Positions 26,060-35,244 of a DNA stretch of 64,000 bases are shown piece after piece. Below the pieces are notes generated by a model, which saw nothing but the letters and a program-made list of their open reading frames with translations, had not been told where the DNA came from and ran no database searches. This DNA is from Leptolyngbya sp. Heron Island J (GTDB lineage: Bacteria; Cyanobacteriota; Cyanobacteriia; Phormidesmidales; Phormidesmidaceae), in contig NZ_AWNH01000014.1 of NCBI RefSeq assembly GCF_000482245.1, forward strand, positions 39,091-103,090, written 5' to 3'. Each line of letters begins with the position of its first letter. Within the stretch, counting starts at the first letter, position 1. The position numbers and the translations under genes were made by a program.

Positions 26060-26842
26060 CTATCGCTTGATCAGAACAAAAATTGCGACAGCGAGAACAA
26101 AATAGCCAAATCCCTTTTGTAATTGCTTGGCATCAATCAATCGAGTCAGATAGGAGCCTGAAATTGTGCCAGTGCTGGCCGCTAATGTAAAGGAGGTGAC
26201 TAAAGCCCAATCCACATTCACCTGGTTTAAGTAGCCCAGAAACCCTGTCGCTGACTTGGCGGCAATAATTAACAGTGAGGTGCCGATGGCTTCTTTCATG
26301 GGAATGCCGCCCAGTAATACTAAGGCGGGGATAATCATGAACCCACCCCCCACACCAACAAATCCAGTGAGCACCCCCACACCGATACCTTCTACAGGTA
26401 TCAAGAGCCAATGATGGCCATGGTCTTTTTCTATAGCATTATCAATAGACATTCCAGCATGGGCTAAAGCCGATTTCGAATGGTTCTTGCGAATCATAAA
26501 AATACTCGCAATCACCATGACCAGGCCAAAACAAACTAGCTGAAAAGTCCCCGTAACAAACGGTAAGCCTGCAATCCGGGCTCCCATATAGGCACCGAGC
26601 ATAGCGGCTGGTGTAAAAATTACGGCTATCTTCAGGTTGACATTACCCTGAAGCCAGTGGGGAATGGCACCAATCAGACTGACCGTGCCGACAATCACGA
26701 GACTCATTGCGATCGCACCCTTAGACCCCAAACCCATGACATACACCAGGATAGGCACTGCCAGGATAGAACCGCCGCCACCAATCAGCCCTAAACTTAG
26801 ACCAATACAGACTGCTAAAAGATGACCAATTAACCAAATCAT
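26060..26842 (-). CDS. TauE/SafE-family sulfite/organosulfonate exporter
   Basis: A 260-aa membrane protein with about eight helices and the duplicated TauE signatures [15 protein letters not shown] and [17 protein letters not shown]. Family members export sulfite or organosulfur anions. The gene lies 33 bp after the persulfide dioxygenase, which makes sulfite, so export of the toxic product is the natural reading. A His-rich loop (KDHGHH) lies near residue 140. Confidence 0.88.
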   Translation of the reverse strand: MIWLIGHLLAVCIGLSLGLIGGGGSILAVPILVYVMGLGSKGAIAMSLVIVGTVSLIGAIPHWLQGNVNLKIAVIFTPAAMLGAYMGARIAGLPFVTGTFQLVCFGLVMVIASIFMIRKNHSKSALAHAGMSIDNAIEKDHGHHWLLIPVEGIGVGVLTGFVGVGGGFMIIPALVLLGGIPMKEAIGTSLLIIAAKSATGFLGYLNQVNVDWALVTSFTLAASTGTISGSYLTRLIDAKQLQKGFGYFVLAVAIFVLIKR

Positions 26843-26875
26843 TAAGCAGGAAGTTCCTTTATATCAACAGCAATA

Positions 26876-27574
26876 TCATGCTGTAACAACAACTTTTCCA
26901 CATTGCTCATTGGCGGGAACCGCTTCCATAATTCTCTTAGGATCAGGCAAGTTGAGATTATTCATAAACTGGATGAAACTGGCCCGATCTTTGCCAACGA
27001 ACCGAGGATTAAAACATTTCTCTTCGCCAATCGTAGAGACCGTCTGGCCTTTATAGTCATGGCCTGGATAAACAAGTGTCTCGTCTGGCAACGTGAACAG
27101 TCGCTGGGTCACATGGTCGTAGAGCGTACCGGCATCACCACTCTGAAAATCTGTACGCCCACAGCCGCGAATAAATAAGGCATCCCCCGTCAACACATGA
27201 GTGCCATTCACCAGATATGACATATGGCTATCAGTGTGACCATGGGTTTCAATCGCTTGAATATTAACGTTACCAACCACCAGGATCTCATCATGGTGGA
27301 GATAGCGGTTGGCACAGGCCGCATTCGCATTCTGGGGGACAACGCCTGCGCACCCAGTTAACTCTCGCAGCTTACCCGTACCTGTGATGTGGTCAGCATG
27401 GATATGGGTCTCCAAGCAATATTTCAGCACCAATTCTAATTCATTCAAGAGCCTATAATCACGTTCCACTTGCTCTAGAACTGGATCAACGAGCGCTGCC
27501 TCTCGGGTCACCAAATCTGCAATCAAATAGGTATAGGTCCAGGTTGATTGATCAAACAACTGACGAAACAACAT
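26876..27574 (-). CDS. ETHE1-type persulfide dioxygenase (metallo-beta-lactamase fold)
   Basis: A 232-aa protein with the metal motif THIHADHITG, His in ETHGHTDSHM, Asp in LTGDALFIRGCGRTDFQ and the final YPGHDYKG. The CGRTDFQ segment and short length mark the ETHE1/persulfide dioxygenase branch, a mononuclear iron enzyme that oxidises glutathione persulfide to sulfite with O2. It is the natural next step after SQR and rhodanese. It forms an operon with the TauE-type exporter and may include the upstream 24-residue peptide. Confidence 0.9.
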   Translation of the reverse strand: MLFRQLFDQSTWTYTYLIADLVTREAALVDPVLEQVERDYRLLNELELVLKYCLETHIHADHITGTGKLRELTGCAGVVPQNANAACANRYLHHDEILVVGNVNIQAIETHGHTDSHMSYLVNGTHVLTGDALFIRGCGRTDFQSGDAGTLYDHVTQRLFTLPDETLVYPGHDYKGQTVSTIGEEKCFNPRFVGKDRASFIQFMNNLNLPDPKRIMEAVPANEQCGKVVVTA

Positions 27575-27633
27575 CGTTTGTACCTCATTCTGCTTGCAAA
27601 AATCTATAAAAAAGCAACGGCTACATCCCAGGA

Positions 27634-27708
27634 CTAGACATCACCAACAACAAACAGGATCGCGACGACCACGACTAAAGAAAAAACTGCAAGGTAAGCT
27701 TGAACCAT
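27634..27708 (-). CDS. Candidate 24-residue single-span membrane peptide
   Basis: A short frame starting ATG GTT CAA encodes a peptide beginning MVQAYLAVFSLVV and ending FVVGDV, almost entirely one hydrophobic span. It sits between the regulatory element at 27787 and the persulfide dioxygenase, on the same strand. No strong ribosome-binding site is seen. Size and character recall small subunits of photosystems, b6f or oxidases, but I recognise no family. Confidence 0.4.
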   Translation of the reverse strand: MVQAYLAVFSLVVVVAILFVVGDV

Positions 27709-27786
27709 GTTATTAGCACCGACTTAATCCAGAAGAGTAAACACAATAGCAATTGATTTATCAAAATCAATCTTATGTACAAGAAT

Positions 27787-27800
27787 ATATCACCATATAG
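27787..27800 (-). promoter_or_regulatory. Island element upstream of persulfide dioxygenase
   Basis: Plus-strand ATATCACCATATAG, followed by AATTTAATC, matches the hemF element over ATCACCATATAG. It lies 213 bp before the dioxygenase start and 79 bp before the 24-residue peptide. TTGATTTATCAA at 27753-27764 is an additional imperfect palindrome. Confidence 0.45.
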
Positions 27801-27948
27801 TAATTTAATCAAATATTAAGTATTGGATGTGGCGCAAGCGGCAAAGTATCCGAGCACGGTGCTAACAGCCATGGTATTGTCCCAGCATCGGACTTCGGGT
27901 TTGTAGATGCCCCATGGGGTTCTCGTCTTGTGCTCAGTGCCAGTGCAG

Positions 27949-29064
27949 TCAAGTCAACTGCACTGGTGACGGTGTAACCAGTTCTTCCATGAGCTCGGCA
28001 ACTGACATCATGCGTTGCGATCTACCCGCATTTGTACCGGCAAAAATTAACCCGGTTTCAATATCCCCCCGAGCGGCCCGATCCAGGGCTCGCAGAATGC
28101 AATAGGTCTCGTGCTGATCGCGAAATTTACAGCTCTTAAGACAATTAGCAAGGCATTTTCCTCGAGGATTGGGGGTGCCGGCCATAATCTTTTCGGCAAA
28201 GGGGTTGAGTAAAGCGCGCCCTGGTAAACCCACCGGGCTGGGTACCAACCTCACATCCTCCGGGCTGGCATTGAGATGAAATTCCTTGTAACGACGATCG
28301 GCGTCACATTCATGGGTTGTAATAAACCGAGTGCCAATTTGCACGCCCTTGGCCCCTAGAGCCAGCGCCTGAACGATATCATGGTGATCCCAAATGCCAC
28401 CAGCGGCAATCACAGGCATGGGAGTCTCAAACTCGTCTTTTAGGTAAGAAACCAGTGCGGGAATGACAGCCGTTGCCGCCCACTCCGGATCGTTAAGGGT
28501 GTCTGCCGTCGCCCCCAGATGGCCACCCGCTAACTGAGGATCTTCCACGATAAACGCATCGGGCAAGCGGTCTTGCTGCCGTTGCCATTTACGACAAATC
28601 AATTTGGCGGCGCGAACGCTAGAGACAATGGGGATCAGCGCCACTTCTGGATGATCCTTGGTATGGGCTGGTAATTGCAACGGCAAACCAGCGCCGGCAA
28701 CAATGACGTTTGCACCGTGCTCAACAGCGGTCCGTACCAACAGTTCGTATTCACGGGCAGCCACCATGATATTCACCCCGATAATCCCCGTCGGACTCAG
28801 GCGGCGAGCCGTGTTTAATTCATCGATTAAGGCCAATCGGCTGGCGGTTAGAAATTGATGGTGACGCTTTTTAGGATTGGGTTCATCAGCATCGAAATAG
28901 GGAGAATTCAGCCCTAACCCTGAGGCTGAAATGATGCCGATACCTCCTTCGTTAGCAACGGCAGCGGCTAAGGAAGCACAGGAAATCCTCACCCCCATAC
29001 CACCCTGAATAATGGGATAACGAGCAATGTATGAACCAATTTGAAGAGAGGGAAATGCGTTCAT
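27949..29064 (-). CDS. Nitronate monooxygenase/FabK-type flavoprotein
   Basis: A 371-aa FMN TIM-barrel (IIQGGMGVRIS, ASGLG, GGHLGATAD, PVIAAGGIWD, GAKGVQIGTRF). I start it at ATG 29064 because the longer frame runs into a repeat element. The C-terminal part has CLANCLKSC and a later Cys, a pattern that may hold a metal or cluster in this branch. The family oxidises nitronates or reduces enoyl-ACP (FabK); the choice cannot be made here. It stands alone, and a 10-bp hairpin overlaps its stop. Confidence 0.8.
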   Translation of the reverse strand: MNAFPSLQIGSYIARYPIIQGGMGVRISCASLAAAVANEGGIGIISASGLGLNSPYFDADEPNPKKRHHQFLTASRLALIDELNTARRLSPTGIIGVNIMVAAREYELLVRTAVEHGANVIVAGAGLPLQLPAHTKDHPEVALIPIVSSVRAAKLICRKWQRQQDRLPDAFIVEDPQLAGGHLGATADTLNDPEWAATAVIPALVSYLKDEFETPMPVIAAGGIWDHHDIVQALALGAKGVQIGTRFITTHECDADRRYKEFHLNASPEDVRLVPSPVGLPGRALLNPFAEKIMAGTPNPRGKCLANCLKSCKFRDQHETYCILRALDRAARGDIETGLIFAGTNAGRSQRMMSVAELMEELVTPSPVQLT

Positions 29065-29083
29065 CGGTTTAGTTTTATTGGCT

Positions 29084-29250
29084 AAGGAATGGGGAGTAAA
29101 CAGTGTTGACTTTGCTGATGTTCGGATAGCCCTCACCCCAGCCCTCTCCCAGGGGGAGAGGGAGCCAGATTCAAAGTCCTTCTCCCAGGGGGAGAAGGAT
29201 TTAGGATGAGGGCGAAAAGCTGGACATTAATAAATTCTGATTCCTAAGCT
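29084..29250. repeat. Inverted-repeat element, short copy of the 6104-6820 family
   Basis: Left AAGGAATGGGGAGTAAACAG, interior CTCTCCC/GGGAGAAGG units and right end GATTCCTAAGC match the block at 6104-6820 but without its long interior. Ends are inverted copies of CTTAGGAAT. The remaining 29251-29516 shows no gene. Confidence 0.65.
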
Positions 29251-29516
29251 TGACTTTATCCATTCGTACAATCGTTACAGAACGATAAATTCAGGGTTCT
29301 AGCATTTGTTGAGATATTTTCTGCATGTCACAGGGGGTAACTAACATAGCTAAAAGAAAAGCTTGAAAAGTCGTCGTAACTACTGTGCTTTCCTGGGAAA
29401 CTCTCTAGCCATTTGGACAAAGGCGAGCTAAGGTCGTTACGTAGATTACTGAGACGAGCGCTGTTACCCGCTTTGGACTAGATTCACTTGAGTAATCAGG
29501 TCCGAGCGGATAGAAA

Positions 29517-31538
29517 TTAGGGACTGGATGCCACACTAGAAGACTTGGCTGATGGGACTGTTGACACTTGGGGATTCAGGACTATCTCATCGAATTGGCA
29601 GGTGTGAATGATCTGAGCCAGATGCTCCATTGAGCTGCCGTGTGGGCTATGGGCGACTTTCACGGAGTCAATGTCTGGCAAGGATGTGGGGTCATCCGTC
29701 AAGATCAGCAGCCGGAAAGATTGGCAGCTATTTTGTTGCTGAACCCGTTGCATAAACTCCGAGAGGGACATATCCGGCAGCGGCTCGGAGACGATGACGA
29801 CGTCAACAACGATGGAGTCTAATAATATCAGTCCTGTTTCACCGTTGGTGGCTTCACTGGCAATTTCGATGCCAGCTTGCGATCGCAATCCTTTCCGCAA
29901 AGCAATACGCGCCGCTTCATCCCCATCCACAATCACCACTTGCACATCGTCTATGGCACCGTTAGCAGACTCACTCACCTCTGCTGCTGGCGCGCCACAG
30001 GCAGAAACGTCACTCGCGAACTCAACATCTGCCAGTTTGGCCGCCTTGAGCCGAATCATATCTTCAGCAGAGAGAATCCGAGATTGATCAAAGCCCAGCT
30101 CAATCTCCGCATGCATCCCTTTACGCTTCACCCGTTTGAGATTATAGAAACGCTGATTGAGGGTGGTTTGTACAAACGCCCATAAACATCCCAACAAATA
30201 GCGTCGCTTAAACGGATCACGGGTAAACCAATATTCCAAAAACTTCCAGCCATAGAAGCGAGCATAGTTGCGCAGAACCCCCTTCAGCACCGCTTCTCGC
30301 GTCATATTGTCGGGCTTGATAATGGGCGTCACAAAGTTGTAATGAGAAAAGTCTCGCACTTCGACCTTATCTTCGAGGTCTTGAAACAGTTCTGCAAACG
30401 GCCAGGGCGTAAACATATTCCAATTGGTCATGTCTGACTTCCAGTCCCGAGCCATGCGGTAGGTTTCTTCAATAGTCTCAGGGGTTTCATTCGAGAGGCC
30501 CATAATGAACTGCACCTCCGCCACAATGCCATTGTCACGCAGTAGTTTTACCGCCCGTTTATTATCGGCAATGGTGGTTTCCTTACGAAAGACATCGAGG
30601 TTTAATTGGGCCGCTGCTTCTGTCCCCAGCGACACGTGGACCAGACCAGCTTTACGGTACAGCGGCAGTTCGGCCTCATCCCGCAAGATATCGGTCACCC
30701 GAGTATTAATGCCCCAATGAACACCCAGGTTGCGATCTATCAGTTCTTCACACAGACTGACAAAGCGAGCCTTACTGATGGTGGGCTCCTCATCGGCCAG
30801 GATGAAAAATCCTATATTGTGTTCTTTGACCAGGTGCTCAATTTCATCCACAAATAGCTTGGGCTTCCGGGCCCGGTACTTCCGCCAGAACTTCCACTGG
30901 CAGCAAAACCGACAGCGAAAAGGACAGCCCCTGGCAAAATTAGGCACGGCCACCCGCACATTTAGGGGTGTGTAGATGTATCGGTCCCAATCCAGTAAGG
31001 TCCAATCGGGGGAGAGCGTATTTAGATCACGAATCGGCGGATGGGCCGGTGTGACCACCACCTGACCGGCATCATCTAAATAGGCCAGGCCCAAAATTGA
31101 CTCACGGTCCTGAGAGTCTCGGCCCTCGGCAATGGCTCGAACTAAGTTGACGCTAATTTCTTCTCCTTCCCCCCGAATGATGTAGTCCACCCAAGGGGCT
31201 TCTTGCAACACCTCACGGTACATATAGGTGGGATGGATACCGCCCATAATTGCGATCGCATCAGGGCACACAGATTTAGCAATCCGCAGGGTGTCCTGGG
31301 ATTTATAAATCATCGGGGTGATCGCTGTGGCCATGACAATATCGGGCTGATGTTGCTGAATCAGAACAGCCAGGGCCTCATCCTCGATATAGTTGGTCAT
31401 GGCATCAATAAAGCGGATGTCATCAAAGCCCGCTTGCTTGAGAGCTCCCCCGACGTAGGGCACCCAACTAGGTGGCCAATTGCCTGCAATTTCAGCCCCA
31501 CCTGAATGGTAGTTGGGTTGAATCATAAGGATACGCAT
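29517..31538 (-). CDS. bchE: Oxygen-independent Mg-protoporphyrin IX monomethyl ester cyclase (BchE/ChlE) with C-terminal pseudo-receiver domain
   Basis: A 673-aa protein. Residues 1-520 match BchE: an N-terminal B12-binding fold opening MRILMIQPNYHSGGAEIAGN, the radical SAM cluster CPFRCRFC, and conserved FFILADEEPT, WGINTRVTDILRDEA and TPWPFAELFQ blocks. It closes ring E of chlorophyll without O2. From about residue 565 a CheY-like domain follows (VVIVDGDEAAR, DVVIVSEPLPDMS, LLILTDD). The phospho-acceptor Asp position is Ser, so it is a pseudo-receiver. Start chosen at ATG 31538 with AGGAGG 6 nt upstream. It follows hemN on the same strand. Confidence 0.92.
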   Translation of the reverse strand: MRILMIQPNYHSGGAEIAGNWPPSWVPYVGGALKQAGFDDIRFIDAMTNYIEDEALAVLIQQHQPDIVMATAITPMIYKSQDTLRIAKSVCPDAIAIMGGIHPTYMYREVLQEAPWVDYIIRGEGEEISVNLVRAIAEGRDSQDRESILGLAYLDDAGQVVVTPAHPPIRDLNTLSPDWTLLDWDRYIYTPLNVRVAVPNFARGCPFRCRFCCQWKFWRKYRARKPKLFVDEIEHLVKEHNIGFFILADEEPTISKARFVSLCEELIDRNLGVHWGINTRVTDILRDEAELPLYRKAGLVHVSLGTEAAAQLNLDVFRKETTIADNKRAVKLLRDNGIVAEVQFIMGLSNETPETIEETYRMARDWKSDMTNWNMFTPWPFAELFQDLEDKVEVRDFSHYNFVTPIIKPDNMTREAVLKGVLRNYARFYGWKFLEYWFTRDPFKRRYLLGCLWAFVQTTLNQRFYNLKRVKRKGMHAEIELGFDQSRILSAEDMIRLKAAKLADVEFASDVSACGAPAAEVSESANGAIDDVQVVIVDGDEAARIALRKGLRSQAGIEIASEATNGETGLILLDSIVVDVVIVSEPLPDMSLSEFMQRVQQQNSCQSFRLLILTDDPTSLPDIDSVKVAHSPHGSSMEHLAQIIHTCQFDEIVLNPQVSTVPSAKSSSVASSP

Positions 31539-31585
31539 ACAGGGTCCTCCTGATATCAAAAGGGTGCAGTGATTGTGAACGGCAA

Positions 31586-33004
31586 TCAAACCGACTGGGA
31601 GAATTGACGAATTTTGCGATCTCGCAAGTAGGTATCGAACACGGCGGCAATGTTGCGTACCAGCAAACGTCCAGCAGGGGTGACCTCAATATGATTCGGT
31701 GTCAGCCGCACCAGACCATCTGCAGCCAGGGTTTCTAAATCTCGACGTTCGCGCGCAAAATACGTATCAAAATCCTGCTCAAAATTGAGGTGATATTTCT
31801 CTTCAATCGCGCCTTTCGATAGCTCAAACTGACACATTAATTCCATGATCACGGCCCGTCGTAAAATGTCATCCTGGCTGAGGGCAACACCGCGTTCAAT
31901 CGGGAGTTGGTGAGTGCTAACCTGTCCCCCTGGCGCGATGGCATCATAAAATCCCTTCAGCTGTTTATGATTCTGGGTATAAACATTTTGGAACATGCTA
32001 ATGGCCGTCATGCCAAAGGCCAGCAGATCGGACTCTGGCTGGGTAGTATACCCTTGAAAGTTGCGGTGTAGCTGCCCCGTTTGTTGCGCTATGGTCAATT
32101 CATCATCTGGTTTCGCAAAATGATCCATGCCAATAAACTGATAGCCACGGTGAGTCAGCTGATCAATGGTCATGTGCAAAATATCGAGCTTTTCCGATGG
32201 AGACGGCAATGTGGCCGGATCAATATGTTTCTGCTGCACCGGTAACATGTGCGGTAAATAGGCAAAGTTAAACACCGCAATCCGGTCTGGATCTAGGGAT
32301 AGGGTTTTAGTAATAGTGTCGCTAAATGTGGCCAGGGTTTGGTAGGGCAGACCATAGATCAAGTCAACATTAACACTGTCAAAGGCCGCCTCTCGCATCC
32401 AGTCCATCACCTGGAACAGCACTTCTTCTGGCTGTAGCCGATTAATTGCCGCCTGGACCTGGGGATTAAAATCTTGGATGCCAAAGCTAATCCGATTAAA
32501 ACCAAGCTCTCGCAGCCCCAGAACATAATCGCGGCTAAGGGAGACGGGATTCACTTCAATCGAAATTTCAGCATCCTGAGCAAAGGAAAAATGCTGGTGT
32601 AATACCTGCCATAGAAGCTTTACCTGCTCCAGGGTGAGATAATTGGGAGTACCCCCACCCCAGTGGAGCTGGTTAACAACTCGGTTTGCATCCGTCCGAG
32701 CCGCAACCTGCTCAATATTGCAAATGAGAGCATCGAGATAGGCATGAGTCGCCGCCGCATTCTGGGTGACAATGGTATTACACCCACAGAAGTAGCAGGC
32801 ACTCTGGCAAAAGGGAATATGACAGTAGAGAGAAAGCGGTGTCTTTTGATAATTGCCGGTGGCAAAGGCCGCATCAACCGATCGGGCATCAAAGTTCTCT
32901 GTGAGCTCAGTCGCTGGCGGATAGCTGGTGTAGCGGGGCAGAGGCTGATTATATTTTTGAATTAAATCGGCATTAAATTCAACGGTTTGAAGCAAAGATT
33001 TCAT
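31586..33004 (-). CDS. hemN: Oxygen-independent coproporphyrinogen III oxidase
   Basis: A 472-aa radical SAM enzyme with the HemN cluster segment YCHIPFCQSACYFCGC and downstream GGGTPNYL and NRISFGIQDF motifs; length matches true HemN rather than the shorter HemW. It decarboxylates coproporphyrinogen III to protoporphyrinogen IX without O2. It lies between heme oxygenase, from which an intrinsic terminator separates it, and bchE, which starts 47 bp beyond its stop. hemN and bchE are probably co-transcribed. Confidence 0.95.
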   Translation of the reverse strand: MKSLLQTVEFNADLIQKYNQPLPRYTSYPPATELTENFDARSVDAAFATGNYQKTPLSLYCHIPFCQSACYFCGCNTIVTQNAAATHAYLDALICNIEQVAARTDANRVVNQLHWGGGTPNYLTLEQVKLLWQVLHQHFSFAQDAEISIEVNPVSLSRDYVLGLRELGFNRISFGIQDFNPQVQAAINRLQPEEVLFQVMDWMREAAFDSVNVDLIYGLPYQTLATFSDTITKTLSLDPDRIAVFNFAYLPHMLPVQQKHIDPATLPSPSEKLDILHMTIDQLTHRGYQFIGMDHFAKPDDELTIAQQTGQLHRNFQGYTTQPESDLLAFGMTAISMFQNVYTQNHKQLKGFYDAIAPGGQVSTHQLPIERGVALSQDDILRRAVIMELMCQFELSKGAIEEKYHLNFEQDFDTYFARERRDLETLAADGLVRLTPNHIEVTPAGRLLVRNIAAVFDTYLRDRKIRQFSQSV

Positions 33005-33023
33005 TGTCTAAGCAGATTTAAGG

Positions 33024-33051
33024 GCTAAAAAAATCCCCCTTGCGGGGGATT
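33024..33051 (-). terminator. Intrinsic terminator between heme oxygenase and hemN
   Basis: On the minus strand, arms AATCCCCC and GGGGGATT (8 bp, loop GCAA) are followed directly by a run of T. It would end the heme oxygenase transcript or attenuate entry into hemN-bchE. Confidence 0.8.
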
Positions 33052-33084
33052 GGAGGTCCATAAGAGAGGAGGAATCCTGAGGAG

Positions 33085-33846
33085 TTATTCTGCAGACACC
33101 AATTCAGAGATCTGTTCAGAAGACCGATGATGGCGATGTTCCGTACTACCCGGCTTATCCTGACGAGTAATCAGATCAAATACATGATCGCCAATGGCTG
33201 CTTTCACCAATGGCTCCAGCCCATGCATGACATCGCGATTGAGCTGAAATGCTAGATTGGCCTCATCCACAATTTGGTGTGCCAGGCTCTTTTCAATCGG
33301 CAGGGAATTGAGCGCAGTCCTATATTTTTCCTTAAAGGCACGCCGAGCTTCCACCGTTGGGATATCGACAAATTCATAGAAGGCGGTGCCGACACCCTCT
33401 GGTAATTCAAGGGCTGAGCGAATAATCGCCTTTAAGCCCTGCCCTCCGGAGAGATCGCCCATGTAGCGAACATAGGCGTGGGCCACCAGTAACGAAGGAT
33501 TCTGGTTGGATAGCTCCCGAATGCGTTTCACATAATGGACGCCTTCGGGGGAGGCCGTAATCTCATTACGCCAATTGTCACCATAGTAAAAGGCGAGATC
33601 TTTTTCCAATTGAGACACTCGCTCTAACAAGGAAAAATACATCGGACCCACTACGGAATGATGGGCATGACAGCGTATTTCTTCTTCTAGGGCGCTATAT
33701 ACAAAGTATAGGTTGGCCACCAATTGACGAAAGGGTTCTCTTTCCACAATCCCCTTGAGAAAACATTTCATATAAGCCGTATTTTCTGCCAGGGTATGGG
33801 ACTTTTGAGTGCCTTCTCGCAGACAGGATGCTAAATTATGGTCCAT
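33085..33846 (-). CDS. ho: Heme oxygenase (HO2-type by context)
   Basis: A 253-aa heme oxygenase with the proximal His in EGTQKSHTLAE, the distal-helix motif YMGDLSGGQGLK and FYEF; it opens haem to biliverdin for bilins. I choose ATG 33846 (MDHNLASCLREG) because cyanobacterial HO proteins start there and GAGG precedes it; an earlier in-frame start adds 11 residues. Known micro-oxic isoforms (HO2) sit with hemN and the second acsF in other cyanobacteria, the same company as here. A His-rich C-terminal tail (EHRHHR) is noted. Confidence 0.92.
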   Translation of the reverse strand: MDHNLASCLREGTQKSHTLAENTAYMKCFLKGIVEREPFRQLVANLYFVYSALEEEIRCHAHHSVVGPMYFSLLERVSQLEKDLAFYYGDNWRNEITASPEGVHYVKRIRELSNQNPSLLVAHAYVRYMGDLSGGQGLKAIIRSALELPEGVGTAFYEFVDIPTVEARRAFKEKYRTALNSLPIEKSLAHQIVDEANLAFQLNRDVMHGLEPLVKAAIGDHVFDLITRQDKPGSTEHRHHRSSEQISELVSAE

Positions 33847-34031
33847 TGGAAATAACCTCAAATGATGAATGTTGCTCAAACAAAAACGATCTTCAAAAGA
33901 ACGTCTGGAAGAAAAAAGGCAAGGGATAGTAAAGCTGCTTACTCAGGAGTTGGGAGCCCTCCTTCGCATCTACAGATGATTGATTGGAGATTCTCATCGT
34001 TGTCCCTTGCCAGGAAACTTTGGTAATGCTA

Positions 34032-35123
34032 TTAAGGTGTCGGCACCCAGTTCACCCAATCCTGGGGCTTAAGAAAGAAATTCGTCAGATCAGCCTCTGG
34101 AGTATCGGCTGTGGGCTCGTAACCATACTGCCAGCGAGTTAGGGGCGGCAGCGACATCAAAATGGACTCAGTTCGACCGTTGGTTTGTAGACCAAATACG
34201 GTACCCCGGTCATACACCAGGTTAAATTCGACATAGCGTCCCCGGCGGTAGAGCTGAAACTCTCGTTCCCGTTCGCCATAGGGTTTATCCTGATTGCGTT
34301 CGGCAATGGGTAGATAGGCGGGCAAAAACGCATTACCGCAGCTTTGCACAAAGGCAAACCAATCTTCCCAACTTTGGGTAACGGGGCCTACCTGCTGACT
34401 GTAGGTAGCCGCATCCCCAGTTAAATTAGGACCGGAGTAGAGATTACCGCGATAGTCCAGGTAGTCAAAGAAGACACCGCCCACACCCCGCGCTTCTTTA
34501 CGATGCTTGAGATAAAAATATTCATCGCACCAACGCTTAAACGCAGGATAGAACTCAGGATGATGCACATCGCAGGCCTGCTTGAGGGTGGTATGGAAGT
34601 GAACCACATCCTCCACGGTGGGATAGTAGGGGGTTAGATCGACGCCACCGCCAAACCACCATACGGGGCCGGCTTCAAAGTAACGGTAGTTGAGGTGCAC
34701 GGTGGGCACATAAGGATTACGCGGATGCAACACCATGGAGGTACCCGTCGCATAATATTCATGGCCCGCCGCCTCCGGACGTTGGCTGAGGATGGCTGGC
34801 GGTAGGGTATCTCCCCACACTTCTGAAAAATTAACACCCCCCTGTTCAAACACTCGCCCATTTTGAATCACACGGGTGCGGCCACCGCCACCACTGTCAC
34901 GCTGCCAGTTATCTTCTTGAAATTTTGCCTGGCCATCTAATTGCTCTAGGGCAGAACAGATATTATCCTGCAACGTTTTTACATATTGCTTGAAGCGCTG
35001 GCGACTATCGCTGGGTGGCAATGGGGGGGAACCGGAGATAGCCGCAGCTGCATTAGCCTGCGATCGCTTAACTTGAAGACTCATGGGTAAATCTTTTTCA
35101 ACAGGTTTTGCTTTAATCACCAT
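34032..35123 (-). CDS. hemF: Oxygen-dependent coproporphyrinogen III oxidase
   Basis: A 363-aa HemF with the conserved [36 protein letters not shown] and [14 protein letters not shown] blocks. It performs the HemN reaction using O2. Two starts are possible: ATG 35123, which lies inside a palindromic regulatory element, or ATG 35084 (MSLQVKRSQ), which would leave the element 29 bp upstream. The family N-terminus is variable, so the choice is open. It is divergent from acsF and 185 bp upstream of heme oxygenase on the same strand. The main housekeeping copy may lie elsewhere. Confidence 0.93.
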   Translation of the reverse strand: MVIKAKPVEKDLPMSLQVKRSQANAAAAISGSPPLPPSDSRQRFKQYVKTLQDNICSALEQLDGQAKFQEDNWQRDSGGGGRTRVIQNGRVFEQGGVNFSEVWGDTLPPAILSQRPEAAGHEYYATGTSMVLHPRNPYVPTVHLNYRYFEAGPVWWFGGGVDLTPYYPTVEDVVHFHTTLKQACDVHHPEFYPAFKRWCDEYFYLKHRKEARGVGGVFFDYLDYRGNLYSGPNLTGDAATYSQQVGPVTQSWEDWFAFVQSCGNAFLPAYLPIAERNQDKPYGEREREFQLYRRGRYVEFNLVYDRGTVFGLQTNGRTESILMSLPPLTRWQYGYEPTADTPEADLTNFFLKPQDWVNWVPTP

Positions 35124-35134
35124 ATAGCGATTAA
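35113..35134. promoter_or_regulatory. Palindromic island element at hemF
   Basis: A 22-bp near-palindrome with arms TTAATCAC and GCGATTAA around CATATA; 18 of 22 positions are symmetric. It is the most symmetric member of the island motif set. It overlaps the upstream candidate start codon of hemF. Confidence 0.6.
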
Positions 35135-35244
35135 GTAATTACATTCTGTTTTTAGTTTCAAAACTTTACTTTTTGAGACCGACATTATTGCCTATAGAGG
35201 AGCAGACCCATGGAAACCATGGCCAAAAAATAAAAATATGTGAA

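Noticed and set aside
27828-27948. Possible end of an IS3-type integrase (a CWDN motif on the minus strand)
   Set aside because: Only about 40 codons, no other transposase motif and no start; the match is too short to support.
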